NCBI GenBank assembly: GCA_041391745.1
Contig: JAWKNK010000004.1
Coordinates: forward strand, 1-64,000
DNA length: 64,000 bases
Reading direction: 5' to 3'
Source of the DNA: JAIXWP01 sp041391745
Lineage (GTDB): Bacteria > Bacteroidota > Bacteroidia > Flavobacteriales_D > Sanyastnellaceae
The notes beneath the pieces are model-generated. The model ran no database searches, had not been told where the DNA came from, and saw nothing but the letters and a program-made list of their open reading frames with translations. The position numbers and the translations under genes were made by a program. This document shows, one piece after another, positions 53,458 through 62,960 of this stretch. Within the stretch, counting starts at the first letter, position 1. The number at the start of each line of letters is the position of its first letter.

Positions 53458-54255
53458 CTAAATATTGTTGGGTGTAATTTTTTTCTTGGGTTTGCCAAGC
53501 TTGAGCATCAATCCTAATGAAGCTAAATCTCTTTTGTAATAGGGTGGAGTAAGTGGATTTATAAATTGTTCCCCTACCATTCGATTAATGGTGTATTGAG
53601 CAAAGACACGAAATTTTCTTGCCCCCACAGTTGCTTGAAATGACAGTGCATAGAACTGTCGATCGGCGGTGCTACTATAACTATTGTCATCAAATACGAT
53701 CAGTTCCTGATTGTACTTTACATCAGCATTCAAATAGGAATAATTGAGTTCTGCATATTTCGCAAACGTGTATTTAAAAGCACATGAAAAGCTATAAAAC
53801 TCTTCCATAAAAGTGGTATTTAACTGCAGAGACTTGGTGTAATACTCGTGAGACATGTTGAACACTTCTATGCGCTTTTTTGCGTAGTAATTGATTGGCT
53901 CTAATTCACGAGTTTTATATTGGTCGAGAATGCTACTTCCCTTTAAGCCATACAATTCGAAGTTGAACTTTTTAATAGTGTAATTTCCACCGACTCCAAT
54001 CTCGGAAGTTCTAAAGTCGCTGCCGAGGTAGGCATTGGCCATAATACCCATATGTTTAATGGGGGCATAACCAACTTGAACTTCCATATGGTTCAATCCT
54101 ACTTGACTGGTCGCATTGAATTCATTGCGTTCGGAAAACTGAGTGATTTGAGGTGTTGTAGTTCTATACCCAATTGGATGATTGAGGCTACAGGAATTGG
54201 TCAATATGACACAAAATAACGCACCGAGAGATAGTATTTGCTTAGTTTTCATCAT
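53458..54255 (-). CDS. Lipoprotein of unknown function, barrel-like
   Basis: A 265-residue protein with a lipobox-like signal (LGALFCVILTNSC). The mature part has alternating beta-strand pattern (NHMEVQVGYAPIKHMGIMAN, EIGVGGNYTIKKFNFELYG, VFAQYTINRM) typical of outer-membrane barrels, yet it is led by a lipoprotein signal, and ends in a basic KPKKKIT tail. I do not recognise the family. A strong hairpin ends four bases before its start codon. Confidence 0.7.
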   Translation of the reverse strand: MMKTKQILSLGALFCVILTNSCSLNHPIGYRTTTPQITQFSERNEFNATSQVGLNHMEVQVGYAPIKHMGIMANAYLGSDFRTSEIGVGGNYTIKKFNFELYGLKGSSILDQYKTRELEPINYYAKKRIEVFNMSHEYYTKSLQLNTTFMEEFYSFSCAFKYTFAKYAELNYSYLNADVKYNQELIVFDDNSYSSTADRQFYALSFQATVGARKFRVFAQYTINRMVGEQFINPLTPPYYKRDLASLGLMLKLGKPKKKITPNNI

Positions 54256-54259
54256 AAAA

Positions 54260-54302
54260 GAGGCCTTCGTTTAGTATTACGAATATACTAAATGAAGGCC
54301 TC
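54260..54302 (-). terminator. Long hairpin between carB and the lipoprotein start codon
   Basis: GAGGCCTTC.TTTAGTAT arms (one mismatch in 18) enclose a short loop. On the minus strand the stem ends in CTC-TTTT directly before ATGATG at 54255. It fits a carB terminator but leaves no room for a downstream promoter. Confidence 0.7.
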
Positions 54303-54322
54303 TAATTATTCTAAAATCAAGA

Positions 54323-57139
54323 TTATTTGCTCAAATACAAATTTCTCTCACTGTAAATCTGACGGAAGAATGGATCTCGCAAGTCTTTGATGAATCGAAT
54401 AGCTTCACCAGTACTCTTCATTTCAGGTCCAAGTTCTTTATTTACTTCAGGGAACTTTTCATAACTGAATACCGGAATCTTGATCGCATATCCATTTCGC
54501 TTAGGACTAAATTTAAAGTCCTTTACTTTCTTTTCACCAAGCATCACTTTCGTTGCATAGTTCACGTATGGTTCATCATATGCTTTCGCAATAAAAGGTA
54601 CTGTGCGACTAGCTCTTGGATTTGCTTCAATGATATATACCATGTCATCTTTGATCGCAAATTGAATATTGATCAGACCAACTGTACCTAACGCCACAGC
54701 GATATTTTTAGTATGTTCTTCAATTTGTGTCAATACGAAATCACCCAAGTTGTACGGAGGTAAAACAGCGTACGAGTCACCACTGTGAATACCTGCAGGC
54801 TCGATATGCTGCATGATACCGATGATGTACACATCTTTTCCGTCACAAATCGCGTCAGCCTCTGCTTCAATTGCTCCTTCTAAGAAGTGGTCGAGCAATA
54901 TTTGATTGTCTGGTAGATCGCGTAAGATATTTACAACGTGCTGCTCTAGTTCTGTTTCGTTGATTACAATCTTCATCTTTTGTCCACCGAGCACATAGCT
55001 TGGGCGAACTAGTAATGGAAATCCTAAATCTCTAGAAAGTTCAATTGCTTGCTCGGCACTTTCTACCACACCAAATTTTGGATAAGGAATATTTTTTTCT
55101 TTTAGAAGATTTGAGAATCTACCTCTGTCTTCTGCAAGGTCGAGCGAGTCGTAACTGGTTCCGATAATTTTAATTCCGAACTTTTGAAGTTTCGCTGCAA
55201 GCTTAAGGGCAGTTTGACCACCTAGCTGAACAATAACACCTTCAGGTTTTTCATGCTGAATGATATCGTAAATGTGTTCCCAAAAAACAGGTTCGAAATA
55301 CAGTTTGTCTGCTGTATCGAAGTCGGTTGAAACTGTTTCAGGATTACAGTTAATCATGATGGTTTCGTATCCGCACTCCTTCGCAGCTAGGACACCATGC
55401 ACACATGAATAATCGAATTCAATACCTTGACCAATTCTGTTTGGTCCACTTCCAAGAACTACAATTTTCTTTTTATCAGAAACTGTAGATTCATTTTCAT
55501 ATTCGAAAGTGCTATAGTAATATGGGGTTTTCGCTTCGAACTCGGCAGCACAAGTGTCAACCAATTTGTACACGCGCTTGATTCCCATTTCTGTACGCTT
55601 CGAATGCACTTCGCTTTCGAGGCAACGCAACAAATGAGCAATCTGACGGTCGGCATACCCTTTTTGCTTTGCTTCAAACATCAACTCATTTGGGATGTTT
55701 TGAAGGGTATGCTTTTCAATTTTCTTTTCAAGTAAAATCAGCTCCTCAATTTGTTTTAAGAACCAAAAATCGATTTGTGTTTTTTCTTGAATGGTTTTGA
55801 AAGGAATTCCAAGTTTGATGGCGTCATAAATATGGAATAGCCTGTTCCAACTTGGTTTTTCAAGTGAGTTCAAAATTTGATCTTGATCTCTCAACTCTTT
55901 TCCGTCTGCACCCAGACCATTTCTATTTATCTCTAGCGACTGACAAGCTTTTTGCAAAGCTTCTTGGAAACTTCTTCCGATTCCCATTACTTCACCTACA
56001 CTCTTCATTTGTAGTCCGAGTTGGCGATTGCTTCCATTAAACTTATCGAAATTCCAACGAGGGATTTTTACAATGACATAGTCTAAAGTAGGTTCGAAGA
56101 AGGCAGAAGTAGATTTTGTAATCTGATTCTGAAGTTCATCGAGGTGATAACCTATTGCGAGCTTAGAAGCAATTTTGGCAATTGGATATCCTGTTGCTTT
56201 CGAAGCTAAAGCTGAACTTCTAGAGACCCGCGGATTAATTTCAATGGCGATGATATCTTCATTTGCATCTGGACTTACGGCAAATTGCACATTGCATCCA
56301 CCTGCAAAATTTCCGATAGCACGCATCATGCGAATTGCCATGTCGCGCATTTTCTGATATGTGGTATCAGAAAGTGTCATGGCAGGTGCTACAGTGATGC
56401 TGTCGCCTGTGTGAATTCCAATCGGGTCAAAATTCTCAATGCTACAGATGATAGTAACGTTGTCGTTTTTATCTCTCAGGAGTTCTAATTCATATTCTTT
56501 CCACCCGATGAGGGCTTTATCAATCATCACCTCATGAATCGGTGATAAATGAAGACCTCTGGTGAGGAGTCTTTCATAATCTTCTTGAGTGTGCACTAAA
56601 GCTGCACCGCTACCGCCAAGAGTGTAGGAAGGACGTATACAAAGAGGGTAGCCGAATTTTTGGGCGATTTCTTTACCTTCTAGGAAGCTCTTTGCAGTTT
56701 CTTGAGGGGCCATAGGGACACCTATTTCACCCATTAAGTTTCTGAATGCCTCGCGATTTTCTGTGATTTCGATGGCTTGAATGTCCACCCCAATCATTCT
56801 CACTCCATATTCTTCCCACATCCCCATTTCTTGGCACTGAATTGCCAAGTTGAGCGCCGTTTGTCCTCCCATTGTTGGGAGTACTGCGTCGATGTTGTGG
56901 CTTTGAAGAATTTGTTCAATTGAAGCGGGCTCAAGTGGAAGCAAATACACATTATCGGCTACAACCTTGTCGGTCATAATCGTTGCGGGATTGCTATTGA
57001 TGAGGGTAACTTCAATTCCTTCTTCACGAAGGGAGCGTGCGGCTTGTGATCCTGAATAGTCGAATTCGCACGCTTGGCCTATCACAATGGGACCAGAACC
57101 AATGATGAGGACTGATCGAATGCTTTTGTCTCTTGGCAT
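54323..57139 (-). CDS. carB: Carbamoyl-phosphate synthase large subunit, without MGS domain
   Basis: The 938-residue enzyme has both ATP-grasp halves (carboxyphosphate half GSGPIVIGQACEFDYSG, carbamoyl-phosphate half GSGPNRIGQGIEFDYS) and the central oligomerisation helices (about 385-550). It stops after the second ATP-grasp (EANPRASRTVPFIAK, then RQIYSERNLYLSK) and so lacks the about 130-residue MGS-like allosteric domain of the 1070-residue E. coli protein, as in other Flavobacteriia. carA is not adjacent. It has an unusual structured leader at 57152-57210. Confidence 0.95.
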   Translation of the reverse strand: MPRDKSIRSVLIIGSGPIVIGQACEFDYSGSQAARSLREEGIEVTLINSNPATIMTDKVVADNVYLLPLEPASIEQILQSHNIDAVLPTMGGQTALNLAIQCQEMGMWEEYGVRMIGVDIQAIEITENREAFRNLMGEIGVPMAPQETAKSFLEGKEIAQKFGYPLCIRPSYTLGGSGAALVHTQEDYERLLTRGLHLSPIHEVMIDKALIGWKEYELELLRDKNDNVTIICSIENFDPIGIHTGDSITVAPAMTLSDTTYQKMRDMAIRMMRAIGNFAGGCNVQFAVSPDANEDIIAIEINPRVSRSSALASKATGYPIAKIASKLAIGYHLDELQNQITKSTSAFFEPTLDYVIVKIPRWNFDKFNGSNRQLGLQMKSVGEVMGIGRSFQEALQKACQSLEINRNGLGADGKELRDQDQILNSLEKPSWNRLFHIYDAIKLGIPFKTIQEKTQIDFWFLKQIEELILLEKKIEKHTLQNIPNELMFEAKQKGYADRQIAHLLRCLESEVHSKRTEMGIKRVYKLVDTCAAEFEAKTPYYYSTFEYENESTVSDKKKIVVLGSGPNRIGQGIEFDYSCVHGVLAAKECGYETIMINCNPETVSTDFDTADKLYFEPVFWEHIYDIIQHEKPEGVIVQLGGQTALKLAAKLQKFGIKIIGTSYDSLDLAEDRGRFSNLLKEKNIPYPKFGVVESAEQAIELSRDLGFPLLVRPSYVLGGQKMKIVINETELEQHVVNILRDLPDNQILLDHFLEGAIEAEADAICDGKDVYIIGIMQHIEPAGIHSGDSYAVLPPYNLGDFVLTQIEEHTKNIAVALGTVGLINIQFAIKDDMVYIIEANPRASRTVPFIAKAYDEPYVNYATKVMLGEKKVKDFKFSPKRNGYAIKIPVFSYEKFPEVNKELGPEMKSTGEAIRFIKDLRDPFFRQIYSERNLYLSK

Positions 57140-57151
57140 TTTTTTTTTATC

Positions 57152-57210
57152 CGCCCGGAATTCCGATTTTTTTTCGGAATCGAGCAGAGGATTATCGCCT
57201 AATTCGGGCG
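57152..57210 (-). promoter_or_regulatory. Structured carB leader with two mutually exclusive pairings
   Basis: CGCCCGGAATT (57152-57162) pairs with AATTCGGGCG (57201-57210; one bulged base), but the ATTCCGA inside the first arm (57160-57166) can instead pair with TCGGAAT (57174-57180) around an A8 loop on the minus strand. The two structures exclude each other and lie 12 bases before the carB start. The rest of 57140-57389 shows no other element. Confidence 0.45.
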
Positions 57211-57389
57211 CGAAAGTAATTCATCTTTCTCTGAATCTAAAATCAAAGTTTGTAACAAATGTTCAAAACGACTTGAATCTATTGAATAACAATAAATCTA
57301 GGGATACCCCCTAATTCCATTCACGTGAGCAGATCCAATTTTGTCCCATGAATTGTGATTCACAAATAATGCAAGCCATAAGTAAAAAC

Positions 57390-57905
57390 ATGAAACTTAT
57401 AGAGGCCTTTGGGAGAAGGGCTTTATTGACTGCATTTGCAACGTTGTCAATTGTATTGACAGGGCATAGCCAAGAAATAATTAATAGTACCTCGGGACAG
57501 GCAGAAATAGATGGAAACATCTTTGAATATGCTATTGGTGAAATGGTTCTCGTGGACGCATTTAGCAGCTCAGAGGTGTTGCTCACCCAAGGTTATTTGC
57601 AACCAAGTGAAGTGGTGACCATTTCGGTATCGGAGTTTGATGAATCGAATCAATATATTCATGTTTATCCCAATCCATTTTCATCCATGCTTCAAATTGG
57701 ATGCAATGGTATTCCAGATGGCAACTATAACATTGACATTATGGATGCATCTGGTCGATTGGTTTATCAGCATGGAAGATGCTTGCTGAGTTCGAATCAA
57801 AACATCCAGCTTGATTTATCGGCTTTTGCTGTGGGATACTATGTAATAAAAGTATCATCAGTAACAAGTGGTGTTTCTCAAATCTGCAAAATCGTAAAGA
57901 ATTAA
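57390..57905 (+). CDS. Small T9SS-exported protein
   Basis: ATG 57390 starts a good signal peptide (MKLIEAFGRRALLTAFATLS to GHSQ); the frame is open to an ATG at 57348. The 171-residue protein has a short SGQAEIDGNIFEYAIGEM segment common in Bacteroidota secreted proteins and a complete type A sorting domain (about 95-171; IHVYPNPFSSMLQIG, GYYVIKVSSV). With almost no cargo domain, it may be a minimal surface protein. It precedes the collagen-like gene by 12 bases and is probably co-transcribed with it. Confidence 0.8.
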   Translation: MKLIEAFGRRALLTAFATLSIVLTGHSQEIINSTSGQAEIDGNIFEYAIGEMVLVDAFSSSEVLLTQGYLQPSEVVTISVSEFDESNQYIHVYPNPFSSMLQIGCNGIPDGNYNIDIMDASGRLVYQHGRCLLSSNQNIQLDLSAFAVGYYVIKVSSVTSGVSQICKIVKN

Positions 57906-57917
57906 TTTATACTTATA

Positions 57918-59813
57918 ATGAAAAGGTTTATTCAATGGAGTTTGATTTTGTGCATGATGCTCGTAGCTCAATTGGGCTATGCGCAAGCGCCGGAACGCTT
58001 CAACTATCAGGGAGTTGCTAGAACGATAGAAGGAAATCCACTTGCGAATCAGAATATTTCGCTGCGTATTTCTATACATACTGGAGCGGCAAATGGCGAC
58101 ATTCAATATCAGGAAACACATATTGTTTCCACTAGTGCGCAAGGTTTGTACTCTTTGGCTATTGGCGGTGGTACTGCGATTTCTGGTTCTATGAGCAATG
58201 TCTCTTGGGGAACTGCAGACGCGTATATAGAAGTTGAAATTGATCCAGCTGGTGGTTCGAATTATTCTTTGGCGGGAGTGAGTCAACTTCTTAGTGTGCC
58301 ATATGCGCTTTATGCGGCTAATGGTGGTTCGGGTGCTCCTGGCCCTGCGGGTCCTCAAGGCCCAGCAGGCCCCGTTGGTCCAGCGGGAGAGACGGGTCCG
58401 CAAGGTCCTGCTGGCCCAGCCGGAGCGATGGGTGCTACTGGTGCTCAAGGTCCAGTTGGTAATACAGGCGCAACTGGTCCTGCAGGTCCTGCCGGTCCCC
58501 AAGGCCCTGCAGGTAATGCTGGAGCAACAGGAGCAACTGGTCCACAGGGTCCTGCCGGTCCACAGGGTCCTCAAGGTCCTGCTGGGACATACACTGCTGG
58601 TACTGGAATTTCCATTTCAGGAAATACCATTTCATCGACAGGTATGACTGGAAGCGGAACAAACAACTTGTTGCCAAAATTTACTGGCGCAACAACAATC
58701 GGAAACTCACAAATATCTGATGATGGTACATACATACGCATTGGAACGAACCAAGGTATAGGATCAGAAAAATTCCGATTGATGCAATCAAGCATTCCAG
58801 GTGGATATGCTGGTATGAATATTTCTACTGACAATGCTCAAGGCAAGCCATTCCTAAGTTTTGGAAATCAACAAACGATGCTGGGATGGATTTATATGGA
58901 TGGACTTGATCAGAACAAGTTGAAATTCCATGTAGATAATAATGTGAAAATGACAATTGCACCAAATGGTTTTGTTGGAATCGGCACTCAAGTACCTACG
59001 TCAAAATTGGAAATTGTAAGTGGTGATCCATTTATTCCGACTACGAAAATTTCAAGTTCATCAAATGAAATATTGGATAATGGAATCTTGGCGGTTAACT
59101 ACACAGGTACATATTTGAGTGCAGATCATGTCGGAATATTCCCTTCTGTGAATTATGAAGGAAATGTCAATTATGGAATTGGGATTAAGGCGCGTGCCGG
59201 ATACATGGCGGTTCGAGGAGAAACTAGAATTTCGAGTGCTCAAGTGGTTTATGGAGGGAGCTTCATTGCCACTTCTAATAACACAGCTTATGGCTTAGTA
59301 GGAGTTTCAAATAATTTTTCTACAAGTGTTGGAAGTAAATACGGTGTATATGGAGAAGCATACGGAGGAATGGCAAACTACGGCGTTTACTGCGCAGGTA
59401 GTGGAGGGTATTCAGGTACATGGACCCAAGTGTCGGATAGAAAACTGAAACAAAACATTCGACCATTCAACAGCGCATTGAGTTTAGTTACTCAAATGAA
59501 AGTGTATGCTTATGAGTTTAAAACAAATGATCCAGAGTATGCTGCAATGCACCTTTCTGAAGGCACTCACTACGGATTTATTTCTCAAGAATTAGAAGAG
59601 GTTATGCCTGATCTAGTAAGAAACGATGTGTTTGTAGCACCAAATCAAGAAAAAGGAAAGGAAGAGGAGATTGAGTATAAAGGTGTGAACTACATCGAAG
59701 TTATTCCTGTGCTTACAAAAGCAATCCAGGAGCAACAAACAATTATTGAAACACAACAACAGCTAATAGAGCAGTTGCTTCAGCGTGTTGCTCAGCTCGA
59801 ACAAGAGAATTGA
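57918..59813 (+). CDS. Collagen-like secreted protein with Peptidase_S74 intramolecular-chaperone domain
   Basis: A 631-residue protein: signal peptide ending LGYAQ, a beta-sandwich N-terminal part (RFNYQGVARTIEGNPLANQN), 28 uninterrupted Gly-X-Y triplets (residues 139-222), a long beta-rich stalk (about 225-510) and a C-terminal S74 domain (SDRKLKQNIRPFNSALSLV, HYGFISQELEEVMPDLV) ending in a coiled coil (QEQQTIIETQQQLIEQLLQR). S74 domains trimerise and self-cleave in phage tail spikes, so a trimeric fibre is likely. There is no T9SS domain, so release or anchoring is by another route. Confidence 0.88.
   Translation: MKRFIQWSLILCMMLVAQLGYAQAPERFNYQGVARTIEGNPLANQNISLRISIHTGAANGDIQYQETHIVSTSAQGLYSLAIGGGTAISGSMSNVSWGTADAYIEVEIDPAGGSNYSLAGVSQLLSVPYALYAANGGSGAPGPAGPQGPAGPVGPAGETGPQGPAGPAGAMGATGAQGPVGNTGATGPAGPAGPQGPAGNAGATGATGPQGPAGPQGPQGPAGTYTAGTGISISGNTISSTGMTGSGTNNLLPKFTGATTIGNSQISDDGTYIRIGTNQGIGSEKFRLMQSSIPGGYAGMNISTDNAQGKPFLSFGNQQTMLGWIYMDGLDQNKLKFHVDNNVKMTIAPNGFVGIGTQVPTSKLEIVSGDPFIPTTKISSSSNEILDNGILAVNYTGTYLSADHVGIFPSVNYEGNVNYGIGIKARAGYMAVRGETRISSAQVVYGGSFIATSNNTAYGLVGVSNNFSTSVGSKYGVYGEAYGGMANYGVYCAGSGGYSGTWTQVSDRKLKQNIRPFNSALSLVTQMKVYAYEFKTNDPEYAAMHLSEGTHYGFISQELEEVMPDLVRNDVFVAPNQEKGKEEEIEYKGVNYIEVIPVLTKAIQEQQTIIETQQQLIEQLLQRVAQLEQEN
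58332..58583 (+). repeat. Collagen-like Gly-X-Y coding repeat
   Basis: 28 triplets, mostly GPA, GPQ, GAT and GNA, encoded by a locally GC-rich stretch unlike its AT-rich surroundings. The low complexity also creates long spurious open frames on both strands. Confidence 0.9.
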
Positions 59814-59830
59814 GCATGGCGTTGGGACTA

Positions 59831-59866
59831 AAAAGCGGATTGTAACCTAGTGCAATCCGCTTTTTT
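59831..59866. terminator. Bidirectional terminator between the collagen-like gene and the NarL-type regulator
   Basis: AAAGCGGATTG and CAATCCGCTTT form an 11-bp stem around a 10-base loop, followed by T6 on the plus strand and AAAA on the left. The regulator stop is at 59865. Confidence 0.85.
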
Positions 59867-60491
59867 ATTTTCTAATAAGATTTAATTCAAAGGCGCGCTT
59901 TACAAGACCAGCCATATTCTTCACTCCAAGTTTAGAGTACAAATTGGTCTTGTGGATTTCAACTGTTTTTTCGGTAATAAAAAGGGCTGTCGCGATTTCC
60001 TTGTTTGTTTTTTCTTTCACTGCTTCGTGCAATACTTCAAGTTCTCTTTTGGTGAGTCTTATTTGCTGCCAATCTTGTTCGTACTTGGTCAGCTTTCTCT
60101 GAATGTCGCTACTGATATAGGTTTCACCAGATTCAACGGCATGCAATGCTTCAACCAATTCATCTAAATTTTCTGATTTGGATACAAAGGCTTTTGCACC
60201 TTTCGCTAGAATAGTATTTACGAGATTGGGATTATCATCTGTCGAAAGAGCGATGACTGGAATTTGAAATTTCTCAATTATTCCTTCAATAAAATCGCGG
60301 GCATCTTTATCTCCAAAATATACATCCTGAATGAGTAAATCATTTTTTCCTTCGAGTAAAACAAATTGCAATTCTTCTAAGGAAGAAGCGAAGGCAACAT
60401 CAATTTCTGCATTGAACTTTTTGACAAAGCTCTCAATTCCTAAACGCACAATTGGGTGATCGTCTGCAATGATAATTTTTTTAAATGCCAT
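59865..60491 (-). CDS. NarL/LuxR-family response regulator
   Basis: A 208-residue regulator with a receiver domain (about 1-125; DDH pocket, D55 region in LLIQDVYFGD, Lys in FVSKSE) and a LuxR-type helix-turn-helix (about 140-205; LTKRELEVLHEAVKEKTNKEIA, ITEKTVEIHKTN). It follows the histidine kinase gene by six bases and is its likely partner. The strongly conserved HTH means DNA binding; the target is unknown. Confidence 0.92.
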   Translation of the reverse strand: MAFKKIIIADDHPIVRLGIESFVKKFNAEIDVAFASSLEELQFVLLEGKNDLLIQDVYFGDKDARDFIEGIIEKFQIPVIALSTDDNPNLVNTILAKGAKAFVSKSENLDELVEALHAVESGETYISSDIQRKLTKYEQDWQQIRLTKRELEVLHEAVKEKTNKEIATALFITEKTVEIHKTNLYSKLGVKNMAGLVKRAFELNLIRK

Positions 60492-60497
60492 TTAATT

Positions 60498-62357
60498 TTA
60501 CTTGAATTCTATTGTTATGGATGTTCCAGAGCCCGTAGCTGAATCGGCAAAAATATCTGTAATGAGCATGCTTGCTTTCCATTGCAATTTTAATTTATCA
60601 ATAAATTCATTCAATACTTCTTGGGTCATTCCTTTTCCATCATCTTCAACGGAGAGCCTGATACTGTCGTCTAAGAAAAGTTGAACGTCAATATTGGATG
60701 CATCGGCATGTTTTACTGCGTTTTGAATGAGCTCTTGAGCAATCCTATAAATGGCTTGTGAAGAAACCTGAGATAGTTCTTTTTTTCCATTACAAAAGAA
60801 GTGTAGCGTGTTTTTGTTAGAACTATTTTCCAAGCAAAATAATTTGAGCGCCTCAACCAAACCGAACTGCTCTACTTTGTATGGCGAAAGGTTGTGCGAT
60901 ATTCTGCGGATTTCTTGGTGTACCTGATCAAGCGTGCTGACCCAGTTACTATCCATATTCATATCCTGTGCTTTAACGCGAATACCCAAAAGTTCAGAAG
61001 CAATACCATCATGTAACTCTCTGCTCAAACGCATTCTTTCTTTATTCTCGCCAACTAAACTCGCTTTGATGACTTCGGTTTCCTTTTCTTTTTCTAGTCT
61101 TGAAAGTTGTTGTTTTCTATTTCGAATAAAAAGTGCAACAGCTGCGAAAAGCACTATAATACCTATAACTAGAAGAGATATGAAAAATTGATTGCGCTGA
61201 ATCGTTGCTTTATCTTCTAATATTTTGATTTTATTTTCTGAAAGTTCTTTGTCTTTTTTCTCCGATTCATATTGAATCAATAAATCATGAATGATGCTCT
61301 TTGATTCTTTGGATGACGCTTCTTCTTTGAGTTTATAGGCAATATCCATGTGCTCAAAGGCTTTAGTATCTTTGCGAATTCCGCTGAATGCTTTAGCCAA
61401 ATTCTTGTGAAGTGAGAGCTGTATATTTTCGTTTTGTAATTCTTCAGATATCGCTAAAGCACTTTCACCATATGCGATGGCTTCGTTGAATTTTTCAAGT
61501 TTTACACATGTGTTAAGCAATGCGGCTTTATTGATCAGTGTATACTGAGCTAGGCCGTATTTTTCACAAAGAGCTAATGATTCTTGGTAATAGTTGTATG
61601 CCACTTGCATGGAGTCTTCGCTCACTGCAATATCGCCCAGAGCATATAAGCTAAGTGCATAAGGTACTATGTTCGGTGTGCCTTGCGTAAGTTCTAAAGC
61701 GCGATGCGCATGAATCTTTGCATCTTCTGTTTTGTGCACAAAGGCTTCTGATGTAGCGAGTACGCTAATAATCGAGCTGTAATATGGACTATCCGGATAT
61801 TTTTGGATGATGTCGTAGGATGCTTTAGCGTGCTTGTAGGCTGAGTTGTAGTCAACGAGAGAAAAAAAGATATTGGCTACATTGTTATTGATGTATGCAA
61901 CATTCAAACTGTCATCATACTTTTCAAAAATTGCCAATGATTTTTTGAAAGAGCTTATCGCCGAGGTGTAGTCTTTTCTAAAGCTGTACACATGTCCTTC
62001 GATATTGTAGAATTTACCTTTGTTACTTTCTGAAAAATTTTTGTTGAGAGCAAGTCCAAGCTCCGCCACATGTTTAGCGCTGTCTAATTCTCCTCGTCTT
62101 AGAAAGAACGCCCCTTTTTGAGCTAGAAATAGATCTTCGCTTTGTTTTCCAAGTTTGGAATATTGAACTACTTGCGCAGCAGAATCTAAATAGGGCTTAG
62201 GGTTTTCAGAAATGGCCGCTGAGGAAAATAATTGGACAATTCTGATAGAGTCGGATTCGAAGCTATTTGGGGCCTGAGTTTCGATCTCAGTTTTAGATGC
62301 ACATGAGTAAAACAAAAATGTACCAAAAATCAAGATGTACAATAACTTGTTTTTCAT
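60498..62357 (-). CDS. TPR-containing sensor histidine kinase (HisKA_3 type)
   Basis: ATG 62357 starts MKNKLLYILIFGTFLFYSC; the frame is open 33 bases upstream. The 619-residue protein has a lipobox-like signal, about seven TPR units (about 60-335), a coiled coil, one membrane helix (about 390-410, FFISLLVIGIIVLFAAVALF), a HisKA_3 domain with SRELHDGIASELLGIR (H449) and a HATPase_c domain (ELIQNAVKHADASN, VEDDGKGM). The sensing part is periplasmic. It should phosphorylate the NarL-type regulator encoded next to it. Confidence 0.9.
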   Translation of the reverse strand: MKNKLLYILIFGTFLFYSCASKTEIETQAPNSFESDSIRIVQLFSSAAISENPKPYLDSAAQVVQYSKLGKQSEDLFLAQKGAFFLRRGELDSAKHVAELGLALNKNFSESNKGKFYNIEGHVYSFRKDYTSAISSFKKSLAIFEKYDDSLNVAYINNNVANIFFSLVDYNSAYKHAKASYDIIQKYPDSPYYSSIISVLATSEAFVHKTEDAKIHAHRALELTQGTPNIVPYALSLYALGDIAVSEDSMQVAYNYYQESLALCEKYGLAQYTLINKAALLNTCVKLEKFNEAIAYGESALAISEELQNENIQLSLHKNLAKAFSGIRKDTKAFEHMDIAYKLKEEASSKESKSIIHDLLIQYESEKKDKELSENKIKILEDKATIQRNQFFISLLVIGIIVLFAAVALFIRNRKQQLSRLEKEKETEVIKASLVGENKERMRLSRELHDGIASELLGIRVKAQDMNMDSNWVSTLDQVHQEIRRISHNLSPYKVEQFGLVEALKLFCLENSSNKNTLHFFCNGKKELSQVSSQAIYRIAQELIQNAVKHADASNIDVQLFLDDSIRLSVEDDGKGMTQEVLNEFIDKLKLQWKASMLITDIFADSATGSGTSITIEFK

Positions 62358-62410
62358 GCTAGCAAATTTAGCGCAACTAGAATTAAACAAAATGAAATTT
62401 AGGGTTGAAC

Positions 62411-62959
62411 TCAGTTCAATGAAAAATTGAGCTCGCCCGTTTTCATTTTTTTATAATGTGCCGATAAACGCGCCATTAGATTTGAAAAGGTTTGAATGGC
62501 CTCTTGTGTTTCGTTTGATATGACTTCTTTTTTAAGTCTCAATACCAAAAGGCCGTATAATGCAGTAAGACACAATTCTACATCATTGGTCGTTTTACCA
62601 TCCGTTTTTTGCTGGTATTCTTTGATATTCGGTTGAGCCAAATTATACGCTTCAATGTATGCGTTGTCTTTGATAACTTGTAAAAGCGTATTGTGTAAAT
62701 AATTCAACTCAAAAATTAATTCATGAATTTCTGAAACATGTCCTCTTTGTTCTACACGTTCCGATTTCATGCTCTTGATTAAATTTTTAAACCAAGCGAG
62801 CTCTTCTTGCGCGGTTTCTTCAGATGGAGTGAAGCCGCGAACAAATTCAGAAATTGCATCAATATCAAAGTACATAGCACGCACCAAATCCTCCATTTGC
62901 CAAATGAAGAGTACGTATTCGACTATATTTTCTGATTTTTTCTGAGTGGCTAAAGACAT
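62411..62959 (-). CDS. DUF4924 family protein
   Basis: A 182-residue, predicted all-helical cytoplasmic protein (ENIVEYVLFIWQMEDLVRAM, then ELIFELNYLHNTLLQVIKD). It matches DUF4924, a family found almost only in Bacteroidota and of unknown function. It lies one base after the OmpH-like gene's stop and 54 bases before the kinase gene, so it may be in one transcript with both. Confidence 0.75.
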   Translation of the reverse strand: MSLATQKKSENIVEYVLFIWQMEDLVRAMYFDIDAISEFVRGFTPSEETAQEELAWFKNLIKSMKSERVEQRGHVSEIHELIFELNYLHNTLLQVIKDNAYIEAYNLAQPNIKEYQQKTDGKTTNDVELCLTALYGLLVLRLKKEVISNETQEAIQTFSNLMARLSAHYKKMKTGELNFSLN

Positions 62960-62960
62960 A

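Noticed and set aside
57858..58574. 238-codon minus-strand open frame rich in Arg, Thr and Ser
   Set aside because: It is the antisense shadow of the Gly-X-Y collagen repeat; the low-complexity codons keep the opposite strand free of stops.
58294..58647. 117-codon plus-strand frame rich in Leu, Val and Gln
   Set aside because: Out-of-frame reading of the same collagen repeat inside the confirmed gene.
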